From Daldinia sp. FL1419 (lineage: Eukaryota; Ascomycota; Sordariomycetes; Xylariales; Hypoxylaceae), in assembly GCA_025201765.1 (NCBI GenBank), contig MU623514.1:1-58079 (forward strand): DNA of 58,079 bases, in the 5' to 3' direction. Positions within the stretch are counted from its first letter, which is position 1, and each line of letters opens with the position of its first letter. Below the pieces are notes generated by a model. That model did not search any database. It was not told where the DNA came from and saw only the letters and a list, made by a program, of their open reading frames with translations. Shown piece after piece: positions 56,277 to 58,079 of this stretch. The position numbers and the translations under genes were made by a program.

Positions 56277-58079
56277 CTTGTAAAATTATCGCGTTCCTCT
56301 AGGATTGACTTGATATCTTAAGACCGCTAAAAAAGGGGGACTATATCTTAATCTGACAAGCTTGACTTGACCGAGTATTGTATACCGGCCGAGGAAAGCC
56401 TTCCGCGTTCTGATCAAGGGAAGGCAGACATACTCAGCCTAGTAGCATCAGTGATCTGCAGCAGGCGTGGCAGCACGCCGACTGCAAAGGTGACTTTGGC
56501 GTGATATTCAAGCCAGAATCGGGGAATACCTGGGCCGGATTCCGGGAATGACCGAGAAGTGTAGACAGAATGATAGACGGGAAGACTTATTTGAAGTCAA
56601 AATGGCGAGGAGAGCGGTCAAATTAAGGTGGCTTCTTGTTGACGCCGCTGTAGACCCAGCAAACAGGGCCGAGAAGCGGTCGAGAAAATGTGAACTGGTC
56701 GCAGCTGAGGCCCGCCAATTTGGTGGTTTCTGAAAGGGTGGCGGTATTTACCGCAAAATATAACTCGACGTCCTAGAAGAAATAGCGCAGCTAATAGAGC
56801 CCCTCAAAGATCTCGGTCAGTTTAGATGGTATCGAATAGGTTGTCAGCTGGCACGTGTTTATTCGAGTGGAAGAAAAGGGGACGGATTGTTATTATGCGA
56901 CGCGACGAATTCGTGTTGACACAGATGTGAAAATCTTTGAGAACGACCAATGTCAGGATCGACAATGATGTCGCTAATTAAGGTGAATAAATTCGGTGTC
57001 GAATTGAAAACTTTGTCGAGGGATCGTACGATACAAAGACCTCGGATGAAACAGTGTTATTCGCGAGAGAAGAATAAACCGCATACGCAGCACAATTGCA
57101 AGACGTATGGGAGTTTTTGTTTGCAAGAGTGTTTGTTGACGATGAGAAAGAAGGTGTCAAAAAGTTGAAGGGGTAGGTCAAAGCATCTGATATTTTAGGT
57201 GATTAGCTGAGCTTTCAGCACTTCGTAGAAAAAAAAAAAGTATTAATTAGGCTATTGCCAGGGCTTGTCCAGTGTCCAGTCATGCGGAGGGGAATTAATA
57301 TTCAGAGTTAAGAGGCAAAAACTCCTGCAAGAAATCTCGACTTTTTTAGATCCACAGACCCACATGTGTAATCAGGTACCTACTTGTATACCTAGGTAGA
57401 TACCATACGTTACATTACAGCGTTCCGCGTAGGGCAGATAGGGCAAATCAGGAATCATGTATTTGGTAAGATATATTCTGGGCACTTCCCGATAGGTAGA
57501 TCTCTCGTAAGACTGGTTGATGTACTTGAACTATCGAATTGTCAATAATTGAAAGAATTATTGGATTGCAATACGTTGTTGTATTTGGTAAGTAAATAAA
57601 GTTATTTAAAAATTAGGAAATTTGTGGGTTAACCTACTCTAAATGGGAACCTGGGTTTAGCCTTAATACATACTCTAATTACATAATAAATTAAGTAAAT
57701 GCTATAAAGTTCTTCCTTACCAACACACCTTTATAGAAATATTATATTAAAATTATTATTAATCCTCCAATTCTAATAATTTTACAAATTTATAATATTT
57801 ATTTTTCTTAAATAATTTTATAAAACTATCTATAAAATTTTTTTTTTTTTAATATATATTTTAATATAATATTATTATCATTTATTTTTTACCTAATATA
57901 ATAATATTCCTTCCAAATATATTTTTTTTAACAATTCATTATCAATTTTTTAACCCAAATTATTACTACTATATTATCACACAATATTAAAATTAAATCC
58001 AGGACGAAGCCGGTAGCCAAAAGTGTAATTTAATTCCAATAGGAAGCGGACGAAGTCCGGGTATCGAATAAGTGTAATT
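56277..58079. other. Gene-free right edge, turning strongly AT-rich
   Basis: Up to about 57.2 kb the composition is ordinary and includes the transporter promoter. TAGGTACC words lie at 57377-57404. From about 57.55 kb to 57.99 kb the sequence is very AT-rich, with long A/T runs. The last 80 bases contain two related blocks (GACGAAGCCGG..AAGTGTAATT and GACGAAGTCCGG..AAGTGTAATT). No gene is seen. Confidence 0.5.
57999..58079 (+). repeat. Two related blocks at the window end
   Basis: Each block has GGACGAAG(T)CCGG followed after a short gap by AAGTGTAATT. The second copy ends exactly at the window edge, so a tandem array may continue beyond it. Confidence 0.5.

Noticed and set aside
1..58079. 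CRISPR array, bacterial operon or prokaryotic mobile elements
   Set aside because: The window is clearly eukaryotic (spliced fungal genes); no spaced direct repeats of CRISPR type were seen.

Overview
The window looks like nuclear DNA of a filamentous ascomycete (Pezizomycotina, probably a Sordariomycete). Genes carry short 45-160 nt GT..AG introns. Core genes (proteasome alpha subunit, CHY zinc finger protein, CorA-type Mg transporter) are of fungal type, regulators are Zn2Cys6 proteins, and intergenic DNA is rich in the TAGGTACCTAGGTA-like words common in such genomes. Genus-level placement is not possible from this sequence alone. Both ends run into AT-rich, gene-free DNA.

Layout. 0.3-4.4 kb: three conserved genes (CHY zinc finger protein, proteasome alpha subunit, Zn2Cys6/DUF3468 regulator). 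4.4-12.9 kb: a large stretch with no supportable gene. 12.9-15.4 kb: a decayed NACHT-type NLR gene interrupted by stops, frameshifts and a (TTTC)16 microsatellite. 15.9-17.0 kb: an unrecognised two-exon gene. 17-20.4 kb: gene-poor, with one possible broken coding fragment. 20.4-50.7 kb: a secondary-metabolite gene cluster. 51.8-53.5 kb: a decayed NB-ARC/TPR NLR gene. 54.3-56.3 kb: a CorA family transporter. 56.3-58.1 kb: gene-free and increasingly AT-rich.

The cluster holds a methyltransferase, two flavin monooxygenases of different type, a small NRPS with domain order T-C-A-T-C, two cytochrome P450s, an EthD-fold protein, a seven-helix rhodopsin-like membrane protein, an AflR-type Zn2Cys6 regulator, a MOSC/flavin reductase/2Fe-2S fusion, a 14-helix MFS exporter and a secreted BBE-like FAD oxidase. 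I infer that the NRPS activates one substrate and condenses it with a partner loaded on its N-terminal carrier domain. The oxygenases and the methyltransferase would tailor the product, the exporter would move it out, and the secreted oxidase could finish it outside or in the secretory pathway. No second adenylation domain is visible, so the source of the partner is open.

Two regulatory signals tie the cluster together. Four cluster promoters contain the AflR-type word TCG-N5-CGA, next to an AflR-type regulator in the cluster. A 15-bp word, TCGGCGAGGTTGAAA, occurs exactly in two widely separated cluster promoters. All gene models were assembled by hand from splice signals and reading frame; every multi-exon model closes to a multiple of three.
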